A stretch of DNA of 64,000 nucleotides from Ziziphus jujuba (taxonomy: Eukaryota > Streptophyta > Magnoliopsida > Rosales > Rhamnaceae): positions 8,692,501 to 8,756,500 of the forward strand of contig NC_083381.1 in NCBI RefSeq assembly GCF_031755915.1. The letters are read 5' to 3'. The notes under the pieces were generated by a model. The model searched no databases. It was not told the origin of the DNA and saw only the letters and a list, made by a program, of their open reading frames with translations. The position numbers and the translations under genes were made by a program. Positions 10,891-23,564 of the stretch are shown piece by piece. Every line of letters begins with the position of its first letter. Within the stretch, counting starts at the first letter, position 1.

Positions 10891-13295
10891 TGATTTTCCC
10901 TCAAATCAAAATCATCACTTGCAGTAAAAAAAAAAAAAAAATCAGCAACAATAAATATAGCACTCAAATTATACTCACTTGGCAATTCAACTTTGTAAGC
11001 ATTTTCATTGATCCGTTCCAAGATGTGAAAAGTCCATCCTCTCGTGGCATAAGCTCTAACTTTCGTTGTTCGAAAAACCTGTCCTTTCTTAAATGTAATC
11101 ATACCAAATCTCCTAGGTCAAACACTATCACAAAAAAATTTATGGTTAGAAAAATCACACTTTTATGATTAATAAATAATCTCTCCCAAATTTTCAAATT
11201 TCCACTAAGTAAAGCTCTCAACAATGCAGATAAAGTTTTATACAAAAAAAAATATTTTTAAATAACCATCTTTATAAATCATAACCAGCAATGGGTTCTT
11301 GCTCAAGATAGCATTATCAACATCCCCAAACTCAAATAAATTTTTTTTATTTTTCCTCACTTTTCTTTCTTTTCCTTTCTCACTCAGGGATTCATTGGTT
11401 TTTACATCACTCTCGGCTTTTGTACCAAATTTCTCACTCCAGGGTTTAATATAATTTTTCCACTCATCCTGGGTTTTAAAGGACTTACCTTGGACAGCAA
11501 GCCCACTTTTTCCCTCTTGAATGGATGGTGAAACCAGTGGTGCCATACTAGCTTTCTCTTTGAGTCTTTTAGCTTCCTTTCTTTGTTGCATTTGTAATTG
11601 GTCTCTAAAAACCTCATTTGAGGTCAGTGGCTCCAGCTTAACCTTCTTGTCTTTAAACTTAAAAAAAAAATGGAGTTCTCTCTCCCATAATGCATGCATC
11701 TTTATCAAATTACCATGGCCTCCCCAACAATATATGACCAGCATGCATAGGCACAACATCACACAACACGACATCCACATATTCATCTATGCTGAATTTT
11801 ACTTTGGCTTGTTTATTTACTTTCATCTCTCTACTATCATTAAGCCATTATAATCATACCATGCTACTAATTACATTTGCACAACTTCCTCTATCTATAA
11901 TCATACTACATATGTTACCTTGAATTTCGCATCGGGTGTGGAAGACGTTCTCTCTTTGAATTTAATCCTCATCTTTGTATACAGTAAGGACCCTCCTTGT
12001 AACTAAGCTCAAGTCAGCCCTTGAAGGTTTGAGTGTTTCGGATTCCTCATGCTCATCCTCTCCAAGTTCTTCATCATGCAATTTGGCCTCTCCCCCACTT
12101 TCCTCACTTTCGGATTCTAGTTCACCATTACCTTTCAGCACCATGATTCTTCTATTCGAGCATTGAATGGTAATGTGTCCTCATCTCTGGCACTTAAAAC
12201 TAACAATTTCTCTAGATCTTGAAGGTTTAGGATCAAATTTACCTTCAATTTTGTGTGCTTGGACAGATTCGGTTCTAGTCTCTCTCGTTGGCTGTTTGAA
12301 CTTTCTTCTCCAACTTTCGGTTTTGATTTGTTTTCATGAGTAGGATTGTTTCTCAAGCCACTTGGATTTGACCTTCCGCTGTTGGAAACACCCCAAACCA
12401 TGAGCTTACACCCCTTCTCTTGAATTGATGCTCAAATTTAATAGCCACATCCAACATCTCCTCCAATTGCACATATTGTTGCAATTCTAGTTGATTGGCT
12501 ATCTCACCATTCAAACCACATAAAAACCTTGCCATGATCGCCTCACGGTTCTCATTCATGCTCAACCTCATCATGAGCATCTCCATCTCCTTGAAATAAT
12601 CCTCCATGGACCTACTACCTTGTGATAAGGATTGTAACCTTTGATGCAGTATCCTCTGGTAATGAATCAATATAAACCGTTTCCTCATGACTCCTTTCAT
12701 TTGTTGACAAATAGTAATCAATTCATCACCTACTCTCCTTCAAGTATTTTGCTCATTGGTTCACCATTGGAGTGCATAAGGTCCAAACTCCATTGCTGCC
12801 AAGTTAACTTTCTTGGCCTCCGAGTAGTTATGATAATCAAAAATCATCTCCAAATGCTCCTCTCATTCCAAGTAAGCCTCCGGATCACTTTTTCCCATGA
12901 AAGTTGGTATGTTTACCTTGATATTCCCAAGATTATCACCTTCATTCCTTTCTGGTCTCCCACGGATTGGCCTTCCTTAGGGTTCAAAAAATTCATCAAA
13001 CCCCTCTTCCAAGTCATCTCCAAATATGCCTTCCTTGAATTCTTCTCTAAATTGCCCTCGGCCTCCATGAGCATCAAACCTTGTATTTGGCCCTCCTTGT
13101 GATGTTTCTAACTTGCCCATCCTTTGATTTATATGATCAAATTGAGCATTCATCCACTGTAATTGCTCCAAGACCACCCTTATATCGGTGTGCTCATCTC
13201 CACTCCCCGTAGCTCAGGAATCAGCTTTGAATCCTACGGATTCTTCTTCATTAATCCTTAATGGTACATCTCCTCTTTCACTCTTGAATCTGCTA
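10873..13295 (-). pseudogene. Gy-2 gag-pol remnant lacking RT, RNase H and integrase core
   Basis: Minus-strand pieces in order: gag N-terminus (the start codon region reads TAG where Gy-5 has ATG; 13177-12977 includes MNAQFDHINQRMGKLETSQG), gag core (12721-12353, MRKRF and [20 protein letters not shown]), a dead zinc knuckle near 12170-12215 (first Cys is Ser, plus a stop), protease region, and the linker to about 11250 (NPLLVMIYK). Then about 2 kb known from Gy-5 is missing. Sequence resumes near 11235 with [14 protein letters not shown], the integrase end. Many stops and shifts are present. Confidence 0.85.
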
Positions 13296-13299
13296 TTTA

Positions 13300-14270
13300 G
13301 TAAAATATTGTAAAATAAAATAAATCCTCATCAAAATTTGCTCCCTCACGTGTTTCAATCAAACAAGGTCTCGACACTCGTGTTTGCACACTAGTCTCGG
13401 CTTTTACCCTCTTTTAAGCTTACATGCTCTTGCCTTTTTCTACTCAAAGAATTATCTCAAAGTTCTAATTAAAACAGCCATAAAATAGAAATTAGATCAC
13501 AACTACGTTTTAAGAATTCAAGAATAAAATTCAAAGAAAGAATTTCAAACACGAACAAGAATCAAATTGAACAAATATATAGGATGGTTGTTGGTTGTTG
13601 TTCTTTGTAATTCAAGTTTTCGTATCAAATCCTTTAGCTAATTTTAATCCAAATAATTTTAGCACTCAAACTCAAATATCCAGCAGCAAAAATAAATGTC
13701 CAGCAACTCCAAATATTGAATAAATAGTCAACAACTTAGCAGGTCAAAGATATTTCCAGCAACTCCAAATTGCAACACCAAATTCAACAAAATAGTTTTT
13801 TTTTATTCGGCTTTTCTTCTTCTATTTTTTTTTTTTTTTACTCATTGGATATCAAACATAACTCCAGTAGCAAGAATGGACAATAAAATTGCAATTCCAA
13901 CACCAAAAATTCAACAAACCCGTGACCTCCAACAACAAAATACAAATTTGCAATTTTTTTTTTGGGTAATTTATATATGTTGCTGTAATTCCTCTTTCTT
14001 TTTTTTTTTTTTTCTTTTTTGAACTTATGAAAGATCAAAAACAGCAAAGAAAAATCAATAGTAAACTAAATTACTAAGAACCAACAAACTAGGAAACAAA
14101 AAGATGGTAAAATTAGGAAATTCTAATTTAACTAGGAATGAGTTTTTTTTTTTTTATTTTAATATGTAGAATGTGTAGGATGATAGAAGCAACCTTAATC
14201 TAATGCTAAAATTTTAGAATAACACAAAAACAAATAAATCAAATAAAAATAGATCAAACCTGAAAAAAAT
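13300..14270 (-). other. Gy-2 untranslated leader
   Basis: About 970 bp between primer site and gag, the inverted counterpart of window positions 1-1080. It includes T runs on the plus strand (13816-13838, 13995-14013) and the conserved segment GTCTCGACACTCGTGTTTGC upstream of gag. No gene is seen. Confidence 0.75.
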
Positions 14271-14285
14271 TTGGCTCTGATACCT
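14271..14285 (-). other. Gy-2 primer binding site (initiator Met tRNA)
   Basis: The minus strand reads TAGGTATCAGAGCCA two bases after the LTR end GTATCA. This matches the complement of the 3' end of plant initiator-Met tRNA and gives the primer type for the whole Gy family. Confidence 0.88.
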
Positions 14286-14287
14286 AA

Positions 14288-15293
14288 TGATACGAACCTA
14301 GGACCACTTGCTCCTAAACCCGTATTATATTAGCTCGGATCTCAGTTAAGTTCAAGTTCTTATGGTCACCTCAATCCCTAACCAACCTATGCTTAAAAAT
14401 CTTGGTATAATGAAGACACCACAATAGGTTATGGATGTCTTATTAAGAAGTCAAAACTAAAACACTCACTCTCTAATGGTGTTTTAGGTGCTCAAAGAGA
14501 ACAAAGAGAAATTCAATCTCACAATTAATTTTCTGTATGAATAATGTACTGAATATTATTGATAAACAAGCCTTTAAATAGGCTAAAAATTTACAAAATA
14601 AAACCCTAATTATCTAGGTAAAACCGGCCACCACAGAATAGAAAACCTAGCTTGGCCGAAATTCACCTCCTTTCCTAATCTAATTTGTAATTAATTCCTT
14701 TATCTTAAATTAGGAATTAATTAATTTATAATGAAAATAATAAAATAATAACTTTCCTAAGATGATTTTTTCAGCAAACAAATAAATAAAGACCAAATAA
14801 AAGACTAATTTCCTAAAACAAAAAGTCAAAATTAAATTAGGAAACTAAAATACTATTCAAAATCAAATTAGGAAACTAAAATACTATCTTTTTGACTAAG
14901 CTGTCTTTAACCATTTTTGACCAATTGAAGCTCTAAATCAGTTCCATGTTGCTTTTAGGATGCCAAATAGGATTATCTTGGAGTCCCACATGGTGCCCTT
15001 GCTTGGATCAAAGAGAAAGTGTCGGAACCATTTCTTGCTGCCCGGAGTCCATATTTGCACGAAAAAAGCTATCCGGGTTCGTATCGGCTTCTACCACTTA
15101 GATGCGTGAAGCGGATCTTGTATCTTTGGGTATGGATAAGCCCTTTTGGGAATCATTTACCCCCTGTATAAAAGCAGCTAGGTTATCCTTAAATCTCTTA
15201 GCCTGAGCCGTAGTGATCGGCCCCGTCTTTCTCCGTATCAAGTCAGCACTCCAGCAGGTTGTCGGTTGTGCGGGCACAAGCGAATTCTCATCA
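14288..15293 (-). repeat. Gy-2 5' LTR
   Basis: On the minus strand it starts TGATGAGAATTCGC (15293) and ends TTCGTATCA (14288), about 1.0 kb. It contains the decayed coding tail (about 15098-15290) as in all Gy LTRs. A stretch present in the 3' LTR (about 10500-10660) is largely missing here. Confidence 0.85.
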
Positions 15294-15767
15294 CATAAGT
15301 TGGCCAGCAAATGACACATGGCACAGTGTCAATGGGCACTATGCACACACACAGTCAATGAATAGTAACTACTATCTCGGAAAAACTCTACGGGTCGGTA
15401 ACTTTCAAACCACATGTCCAAATCAGGCGTGCCGCTAATCTACAAACTCATATCAACGAGTACTTCACAAGCATACATAAGTCAAAACTCAATTTTGCAA
15501 GCATAAAAAGTCAACTCGGACACCCTCGAATAATTCGGACCTCAACTTGTTTTGCTTATAACCTTCAAACCATTGCCCCATTTTTAATGTGCTACTAGTC
15601 TACAAACTCAAGTCAATGCGTACTTCGCAATGGTGCCTCATTCAACCTAGAATTCTATCCGAATCAAAAAATTCAAAGTTTGACCCCTCTCGATCAACGA
15701 TGATCAAATCCTGTCAACTTCAGTCAACTTGAGAAAATTCTGATGTACTTCGGGATGGGGTGTTACA
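15294..15767 (-). repeat. LL-1 5' LTR, 5' portion
   Basis: On the minus strand it starts TGTAACACCCCATCCCGAAG at 15767 and matches the first ~470 bp of LL-3 (TTGACTGA, GTTGACCGAGA, TTTGTAGACTAGTAGCAC blocks). It joins to 9828 across Gy-2. The two parts give an LTR of about 2.8 kb. The flank 15768-15772 (TTATA) should be one copy of the LL-1 target duplication. Confidence 0.85.
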
Positions 15768-15772
15768 TTATA

Positions 15773-18377
15773 CATGTGTTGTTAGTGCCTAAGAAAGATG
15801 GTTCATGGTATATGTGTGTAGATTGTAGGGTATTAATAACATAACCATAAAGTATAGACATCCTATTTCTAGATTAGATGATATGCTTTATGAACTATAT
15901 AGTGCATGCATGCTTTCAAAAATCGACCTTAGGAGTGGGTATTATCAAATTAGGATGAAAGAGGGGGATGAGTGGAAAACCACATTTAAGACAAGGTATG
16001 GTTTATATGAGTGGTTAGTAATTCCATTTGGTTTAACTAATACACCTAGCACTTTTTATGAGACTAATAAACCATATCATATGTCCATTCATTAGAAAAT
16101 TTGTGCTTGCTTATTTTGATGATATTCTTGTATATAGTAGAAACTTAGATGATCATGTAGAACATCTTAGGCTAGTTTTAGAAGTACTTAGGAAAGAAAG
16201 ATTGTTTGCTAATTTTAAAAAGTGTGATTTTTCTAAAGATAAGCTAGTATTTCTGGGATTTGTTGTGAGTGCTACAGGAATTAAAGTTGACCAATCCAAG
16301 GTCAAAGCAACCTAAAAGTGGCTGAAACCTATTACCATTACACAGGCAAGAAGTTTTTATGGTTTCGCTAGCTTTTATATGAGATTTGTTAAGCATTTTA
16401 ACATTATTACATTGACCAAAATTGTCAAGAAGAACATGAGATTCCAATGGGTAGAAGCCCAAGCAAAGTCTTTTAACTTACTAAAAGAAAAATTAACTAA
16501 TGCTCCTTTGGTTTTACCAAATTTTTCTAAGACTTTTGAAATTGAATATGATGCTTCGGGTTTAGGTATTGGAGTTGTGTAGATGCAAGAAGGAAGACCT
16601 ATAGCATACTTTAGTGAGAAGTTGAATGGTGCAGTGTTAAGGTATATAACCTATGACAAAAAGATGTATGCTTTAGTTCGAGCTTTGGAGACATGCCAAC
16701 ATTACTTGAAGCTGAAGGACTTTGTGATTCATACAGATCAGGAATCTTTTAAAGCATACCAAAGGCCAATGAAAGCTAAACCGTCAGCATGGAAGGTGGA
16801 TTGAATTCATTGAGATTTTTCCTTATGTCATCCGCTACAAGAAAGGTAAAGAAAACGTGGTAGTAGATGCTTTATCCTGAAGGTATGTTTTGTTTTCAAC
16901 CTTAGATGCTAGATTGCTTGGTTTGAACAATTAAAAAAAAATTATGAGTGTGATAGTGACTTTGGTAAAATATATAGAAATTGTCCTAACACATGGATAT
17001 AATAAATTCTATATCTTTGAGGGGTATTTGTTTCAGGAAAGTCGGCTTTGTGTGCCTTGTTGTAGCATTAGGAAATTGTTAGTTAGAGAAGGTCACGGTG
17101 GCGGCTTAATAGGACATTTTGGTGTAGCAAAAACTTTGTTATTATTGCAAGAACATTTCTATTGGCCGAATATGAAGAGAGATGTGGAAAATTTGTGAAA
17201 AGTGCGTAAATTGTAGGAGGTCAAAATCAAAGTTCAAGCCTCATGGCTTATACATGCCTTTACCAATCCCTTTTCCCCCGTGGGTTAATTTGTCAATGGA
17301 TTTTGTACTTGGATTACCAAGGTCTAGGATGGTAAAAGATTCAATTTTTGTGGTTGTTGATAGATTTTCTAAGATGGTACATTTCATTGCATGTAACAAA
17401 ACTGATGATGCATCTCATGTAGCTAACTTGTTCTTTAAAGAAGTGGTGAGACTTCATGGTATGCCTAGAACTATTGTTTCTGATAATGATGCTAAATTCT
17501 TTAGTTACTTTTTGAAAACATTGTGTGGCTAAGTTAGAAACTAAACTTTATTTTCTACTACTTGTCATCCACAAACTGATGGGCAAACTGAAGTAGTGAA
17601 TAGAACTTTGTCTACATTGTTGAGAGTACTAATTAGTAGAAATTTGACAACTTAGGAGGAATGTTTACCACATGTTGAGTGTGTTTATAATAGAACCATA
17701 CATTTTGCTACTAAATATTCACCATTTGAAATTGTTTATGGTTTTAATCCTTTAACTCCATTAGATTTAACACGTTTGCCTTTAAGTGAACATGTTAATC
17801 TAGATGGAAAACGAAAAGCTGAATTTGTTAAGTAGATTCATGAGAAGACTAAAGCAAGCATTGGAAGGCGAATTGAGCAATATGCAAAAGTTGCTAACCA
17901 AGGCCAGGTTAAGGTCATGTTTGAACCAAGAGATTGGGTTTGGTTGCACTTAAGGAAGGAGAGATTTCTTGAACAACGAAAATCAAAGCTTATGCTTTGA
18001 AGAGATGGACCTTTTCAAGTCTTGGAGAGGGTCAATGAAAACGCCTACAAGCTTGATTTGCCAAGTGAGTATAATGTGAGTGCTACCTTTAATGTTGATG
18101 ATTTATCTCCTTTCTATGTAGGTGATGACTTCAATTTGAGGGCAAATCACTTTAAAAGGAAAGGAATGATGAGAATCCTACCGTACCCGTGCAAACAACA
18201 ACTCATTGGGGTGCTAATCTTATGCAACTGAAGACTAGGCTAATTACTAGGGCACAAGCTAAAAGGTTTAAGGACAACTTGGTTAGCTTCATTCAAAGAG
18301 TAATTAAATCTCAAGAAGGTATATTAATATCAGAAGATTCAAAACCCATATTGAGCATCCAAGTTGTGAAGGCCTAA
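15773..18377 (+). pseudogene. Gy-3 pol pseudogene (RT to integrase)
   Basis: Fragments in several frames match Gy-5. RT at 15883-16315 carries [20 protein letters not shown] and YFDD in FVLAYFDDILVYS. RNase H lies at 16379-16890, with NVVVDALS followed by TGA where Gy-5 has CAA. Integrase zinc finger and core lie at 16944-17650 ([31 protein letters not shown]). A C-terminal module follows at 17700-18230. At least ten stops or shifts interrupt it. Its last part (from 18167) overlaps the 3' LTR. Confidence 0.88.
18154..18166 (+). other. Gy-3 polypurine tract
   Basis: AAAAGGAAAGGAA lies directly before the LTR start TGATGAGAATCC. Confidence 0.78.
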
Positions 18378-19299
18378 ATGGGCCCAGAAAACTATTTTGG
18401 TACATTTGAAGACTTCGGGCAGAAAATAATGGGTTTGTTAGTTTATGAATGTGATTGAGCTCACTAAAGGACCATGGAATCATGCCAAGATAGAAGCAAG
18501 GGTGTCCAAGCACATCATTTGAGCCCAAGTTTCTAATATGGCCGATTGTACTGTTTTGGCGTTGAGAATGAGTTATCTTGTAATCCAAACAAGTTTTAAT
18601 CATTTCAATCGATGGCAATATGTGGGGACCAGTTCTAATCCTACTAGGCATCCTATATGACATATTGGATTTGATTTAGAGCTTAAATTAGTTGGTGATT
18701 AGACGAAGACAACTTATTTGGAAAACTAATCAACTACTTTCCAAATCTGAAATTTGACTTTTAAATTAGGAAATAGTCTTTTATTTTGTTTTTTATTTAA
18801 TTATTTGCTGGAAAATTTATTTAGGAAGTTTGATATTTTAATATTTTAATTGTAAATTAATTAATTAATTTTTCAAAATTAAAGAATTAATTTATATAAA
18901 TTAGATTAGGAAAGTAAGTAAAATTCGACCACATCATTGGTTTCAACTTTATTGGCCGGTTTTTACCTAGTGATTTTAGGGTTTTGTTTTGTAACTCAAA
19001 CTTATTTAAAGGCTTATTTTCTCAATAATATTTAGATCATTATTCATATAGAAAATTACTTATAACAAAGATTTCTCTTTGTTTTCTTAGAATACATAGA
19101 ACTCCATGAGAAAACCATTGTTCTAGCTTGACTTATCAATAGGAAATTTCATAACCTATTGTGGCGTCTTTAACATATGCCAAGATTTTCTAATCACAAG
19201 TTGATTAGGCGATCAATGTGATCATTAGAACTTGATCTTAATTACGATCCGGGCTAATATAATATGAGTTTAGAAGCAAGTTGACCTAGGTTTATATCA
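18167..19299 (+). repeat. Gy-3 3' LTR (1133 bp)
   Basis: It starts TGATGAGAATCC and ends GTTTATATCA. The decayed coding tail (ITRAQAKRFKDNL) lies at 18240-18290, followed by the same A/T-rich body as in the other Gy LTRs. Confidence 0.87.
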
Positions 19300-20185
19300 A
19301 TGTGTGTATATAATTAAATATATATACGTATATATGTAATTGCTCATTTATTTAGTTATTATTATTCATCCAATAAATTATTGTTAATTGAGTATTTTAT
19401 AGAATTCCAAAAAGGGTTTAGATGCTATATTGATTTAAAAATAACTTCATTCATCAATTTATAGATTTAGTTACAAAATGGGTTGTCATAAATTTTAGCT
19501 CTGATAAACTGAATATGCTCTGATAAACTGAGTATAAGAGTACAAATGAATACGTGAACATAATTTTGATAAGCTAATTGGTATTAATTGTAGATTTATT
19601 TAACTAATTATTTATGTATCCATTTATCTATGCGGACCTAAGAGAATTAAAAGTTGTAAAAATATTAATATTACAATAATGTTATTGCAGTATATTTTTC
19701 TCAAATTATGTTTTGGGTTTCAAGAATATATATTTAATTATTTAATTATTTATTTAATTACGTTTTAAAAATGTAAGTATGAGGAGTTGATATTTTTGTA
19801 ATTATATATTTTATATGGCTAGTTAATCTATAAATTATAGATGCACATACAATAATGGCGTTCTATATTATTATATTATGGATTAACGTGCAGATTATAT
19901 TTATTCATCCTTTGTGAGTTGTGGTGAGAGAGGTTAGATAGGTATTTTATAGTAATAACATTAGTCATTCCTATGGTGCTAAGGTGAGCAAGAGCAGACG
20001 GGGTATTTCTATTGTGATGACATTAGCCACCCTCTTAGCTGTAAGATGGTAGGTTATTTAGCATCGGAACTGTTGGTACCCTACTAAGGTCGTGTGCAGG
20101 TTCTTTTCTTCCCTCTATCTGTCAAATGGTGTTTGGGATGCCAAGCATCATTTGGCAACATTAGTATATCGTATGGTGCATCAGG
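19300..20185 (+). repeat. LL-2 LTR, middle portion
   Basis: It matches LL-8 (51080-51860 joined to 54551-54890): the TTTTATAGAATTCCAAAAAGG block, then AGATTATATTTATTCATCC and TATGGTGCATCAGG. Gy-3 interrupts it on the left and LL-3 on the right (target duplication TCAGG, 20181-20185). The 5' part should lie left of the window. No coding sequence. Confidence 0.78.
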
Positions 20186-21728
20186 TGTAACATCCCGTCC
20201 CGAATTACACCGAAAATTTCTCAAATTTGACCAAGGTTGACTGAATTTGACCGTCGTTGACCGAGAAGGGGTCAAATGTTGACTTTTTGCTCCTGATGAA
20301 ATTTCACATTGACCAAGGTACCGTTAAAAAGTACACGTTGTCACGAGTTCATAGACTAGTAGTACGTTGAAAATGGAGCTACGATTTGAAAGTTATGAGC
20401 AAAACAAGTTAAGGTCCAAACTGTCCAAAGGATGCCGGAATTGACTTTTTGTTCATGCAAAGTTGAGCTTTGACTCATGCATGGTTGTGAAGTACTCATT
20501 GATGCGAGTTCATAAACTAGTGGCATGCTTAAATTGGACATCTGATTAAAAAGTTATGGACCTGCAAATTTTTCAAATACAGTATTATTTTAATATTATT
20601 TTTAAATATGTGAACAGTGTGCCATGTATGACTTATTAAAGGGTGCCATGTGTCACAATGGTAAGATGTCACATGTCAACCATGATTAAATACCATATTA
20701 TTTTATTATTATTTTATACAATAATATTATTTTAATATTTATTTTATATAATTGTTTATTTATTTTCTTTTTCTTTTTCTTTTTCGTCTCCCTCACGGGC
20801 AAACCCCCCCCTCTCTCTGTCTCGCGAAGCTTCTTCCTCTCCCTCTCTTCCTCCCCCCTGGTCATCCTCCTCCTTGTGCTACCATCAATGCCGACCGGAA
20901 TGAGCATCACCGCCATGCCCAGTTGACGACCCATCACGCCAGAAAGTCCATGGTGCTCGCCATCGACGGAACGGCCGGAGACGCGCCGGAAAACTCCATA
21001 AAAGCCAGCGGTGAGCTCCATTTCAATTTGCATGATTTTGACCATTTTCGGCCAAATTTTCGATCCTATTCCCCAAATTGGAGCGTCCTGAAGCTGATGG
21101 TGGGCTTCGTTTGCCTCAATTCGAGCTCGTTTGTGGTGCACCAAGAGGACTTGCTCAACAGTGCTTCCCGATAGAAATTCCGACAACTGCCGACGAGGTA
21201 TGCTAAGTTACTCTAAATATCGGTAATCTATGTTTCTCAGGCTCCCATTTGATATATAATATGACAATTGATTGTGGGTATTTAGAATTTCACTATTTTT
21301 GGACTAATATTTATAAATGTTATGAAATTGAATAAACTATAAATATAAATATATGGGTGTATATATATATGTGTGGTGTACACCAATGTGAGGTTTTGAC
21401 ATGTTTTAGAATTCTCAATGCTAAGGTGTTTTAAATTTTTGAGGATTTTGAGTTTATAAATGAGAAAGGTTCATATATATATATATATATATGCTACTGA
21501 TTTATAGTGCTTAAGAGACATTTTCTTTGTCCTTTGTTTTGTCGTGTTTAGTTGTTTGCTTGTCTTATGGAATTGATAGTTGGCAGCTCTTTAGAAGGGT
21601 ATTGTTAAGTTCCTTTGTACTTATGGGGATACTTGTTGTTAGTGATGCTGAATTAATACGAGCTTAAATTGGATTATATATGTTAAGATGACCATATGGA
21701 GGAGTTGTTGTACTTTATATACATATAT

Positions 21729-21775
21729 ATGTGTGTGTGTGTGTGTGTGAATATATATATATATATATATATATC
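21729..21775. repeat. Compound TG/TA microsatellite in LL-3
   Basis: A TG run followed by a TA run. LL-8 has a comparable GT run at 50474-50498 at a similar distance from its LTR start. Confidence 0.8.
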
Positions 21776-23376
21776 TATGTACTTGTGTGCATAAAGACAT
21801 TTATACATATGTATTTTATATCATTCAAAATTTTGAAGTATATCATATGTGTTTTAAATCTTAAGAGATATTGTCATTTGATATTAATGTGTTATTTTTA
21901 TGTGATTTAAATATATTCGTTATATAGAATTTATTATATCATATGTGTTTAATATTTTAGAAACTGCTATTTAAATTTATGATGCTGAGTTATGTTGATT
22001 TAGTATATATGTTGCCTCATATTTATATTTTGGGTTGTTAAATTAAGTATATTTTGTGCTAATTAAATATTTGAAAAAATGAATTTTATGTGTTGGATAT
22101 TTAACTAAGTTATTATTTATATTGAAGATGCCAAATTGTGTTGAATTGAATTATTGTGGAAGAGAGTAATTTTATGAAATTATTATTTAAATTTTATTAA
22201 GTTTATTGTTGATTTAAATGTTGAAATTTTGATGCATAAATAATGCACTTATGTGATTTTAATACTGTATGAATTTCTATGTATCCTTTTATTATTGTTT
22301 TGGTATATTTGATAAAAGCATATGAATTGGATTATATTTTATCTAAATTTAATATTTTATAATATTATGAAATTTATAGTTTTTTTTAAGATGCACCAAT
22401 ACACGTACCGGTGTTCTGTACTGTATATGTGATTATGATAAGCGCGCAAGTTGTAATGTCTCTCGTGAGTTGCCATCAGACTGAGGGCAAGCAAGTTTGA
22501 TATTGGTCATAAGCCGCCCCCCTCCATGGTCGGGATGACGGTTTAAGCAGCGGCGCTGTCGGGACGCCAAAGCGATCGTATGCAAGTTTCTCTCTTTAAC
22601 CTCTTGTCAGTCGGTGCTCGGGACGCTGGGTACTTTCGGGCACCACTGGTATATAGTATGGTGCATCAAGTATTTTTTTTTCTATATGTTCGTACATATA
22701 TTCGTATGTTATATTATTTGATATTATACTGCATATACCGCACCATACGAAGGCGGCGAACCAATATAGTCCATGTAGAGCTAGCCTCATAACCATGTTG
22801 CCTACGAGTCCAGGGGATCAGACGGCCAATATAGGCAACCACCCTGGTTTGTATTGGTAGCAAAGTGCCGGCGACAGCCGGAATTATAGGTCACGCAGCA
22901 TGTTAGAAGGTATTGTACGTATCTCCATTACGAGCGTGCATATTTCATTTTATGCTATGGATTTTAAGATATGATTTTATGTATTTATGTTATGTTATCT
23001 ATTTGTGATTTAATTTCTTGCTAATATTCTTAATCGATGTTATTATATTCTTATTACTATTAATTGTATTTAACTATTTAGTTAATCATTATTCTCACTG
23101 TTATCGGGATTGTTTTTATTATTTATAATGATTATTTTTATTGTAGTTCCAATTTCTATTATTATCATTATTATAATTATAGTTGTTATTATTGTTATTA
23201 TCAATGATATTTATTAACAAAACTATTATTAAGTATTATCGCAGTTGCTATTCTCAGTTATTGAGATTTTAGTAAATAATATTGATTATTATTCTTATTT
23301 TTTATTTTTATTAACACTATTATGAGATCTTTAATATTAATTTTGTTATTGTTTTATTATTGTTACTATCATATGG

Positions 23377-23564
23377 TACCTTCGGATAAGTATCATAGCC
23401 TACGGGCAAGAAAATAGCCATCGGGCAAGTATAATAGTCCTCGGACAAGTGGTAGCCTTTGGGTAGGTGAGATAGTCTTTGGGCAGGTGTGGTTATGTGG
23501 TAGCCTTTGGATAGGTGATCGCCCTCGGGCATGCATGAGAATATGATAGCCTTCAAGCAAGTTA
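23377..23564 (+). repeat. Minisatellite in LL-3 (18-28 bp units)
   Basis: About nine degenerate units of the form CCTTCGGGCAAGTATNATAG, mostly near 20 bp. Related arrays occupy the matching place in LL-2 and LL-8. Confidence 0.75.

Larger units (their letters stand above)
9829..15293 (-). mobile_element. Gy-2: gypsy element with large internal deletion, both LTRs present
   Basis: On the minus strand: 5' LTR (15293-14288), primer site, leader, damaged gag, protease/linker, a short integrase C-terminal remnant, polypurine tract and 3' LTR (10872-9829). Reverse transcriptase, RNase H and the integrase core are missing. Flanks are CACGG (9824-9828) and CATAA (15294-15298), which look like a decayed 5-bp duplication, since the uninterrupted LL-6 has CATAGG at this place. 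The two LTRs differ at roughly 20 positions in their first 200 aligned bases (hand count), so it is older than Gy-5. Confidence 0.88.
15768..19299 (+). mobile_element. Gy-3: 5'-truncated, heavily decayed gypsy element
   Basis: Homology to Gy-5 begins abruptly in reverse transcriptase at the LL-1 boundary (VPKKDGSW region) and runs to a 3' LTR ending TTTATATCA. The missing half is best explained by LL-1 having inserted into Gy-3, in which case it lies left of the window. It is much more decayed than Gy-1 or Gy-5. The right flank (ATGTG, 19300-19304) begins LL-2 sequence. Confidence 0.88.

Noticed and set aside
10785..11168. 127-codon plus-strand frame
   Set aside because: It lies opposite the Gy-2 integrase remnant, polypurine tract and LTR on the minus strand. 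Composition is low-complexity and no family fits.
20698..21186. Overlapping 140- and 162-codon frames on both strands in LL-3
   Set aside because: They are caused by the GC-richer, stop-poor LTR segment. They are not conserved as frames in LL-1 or LL-6.
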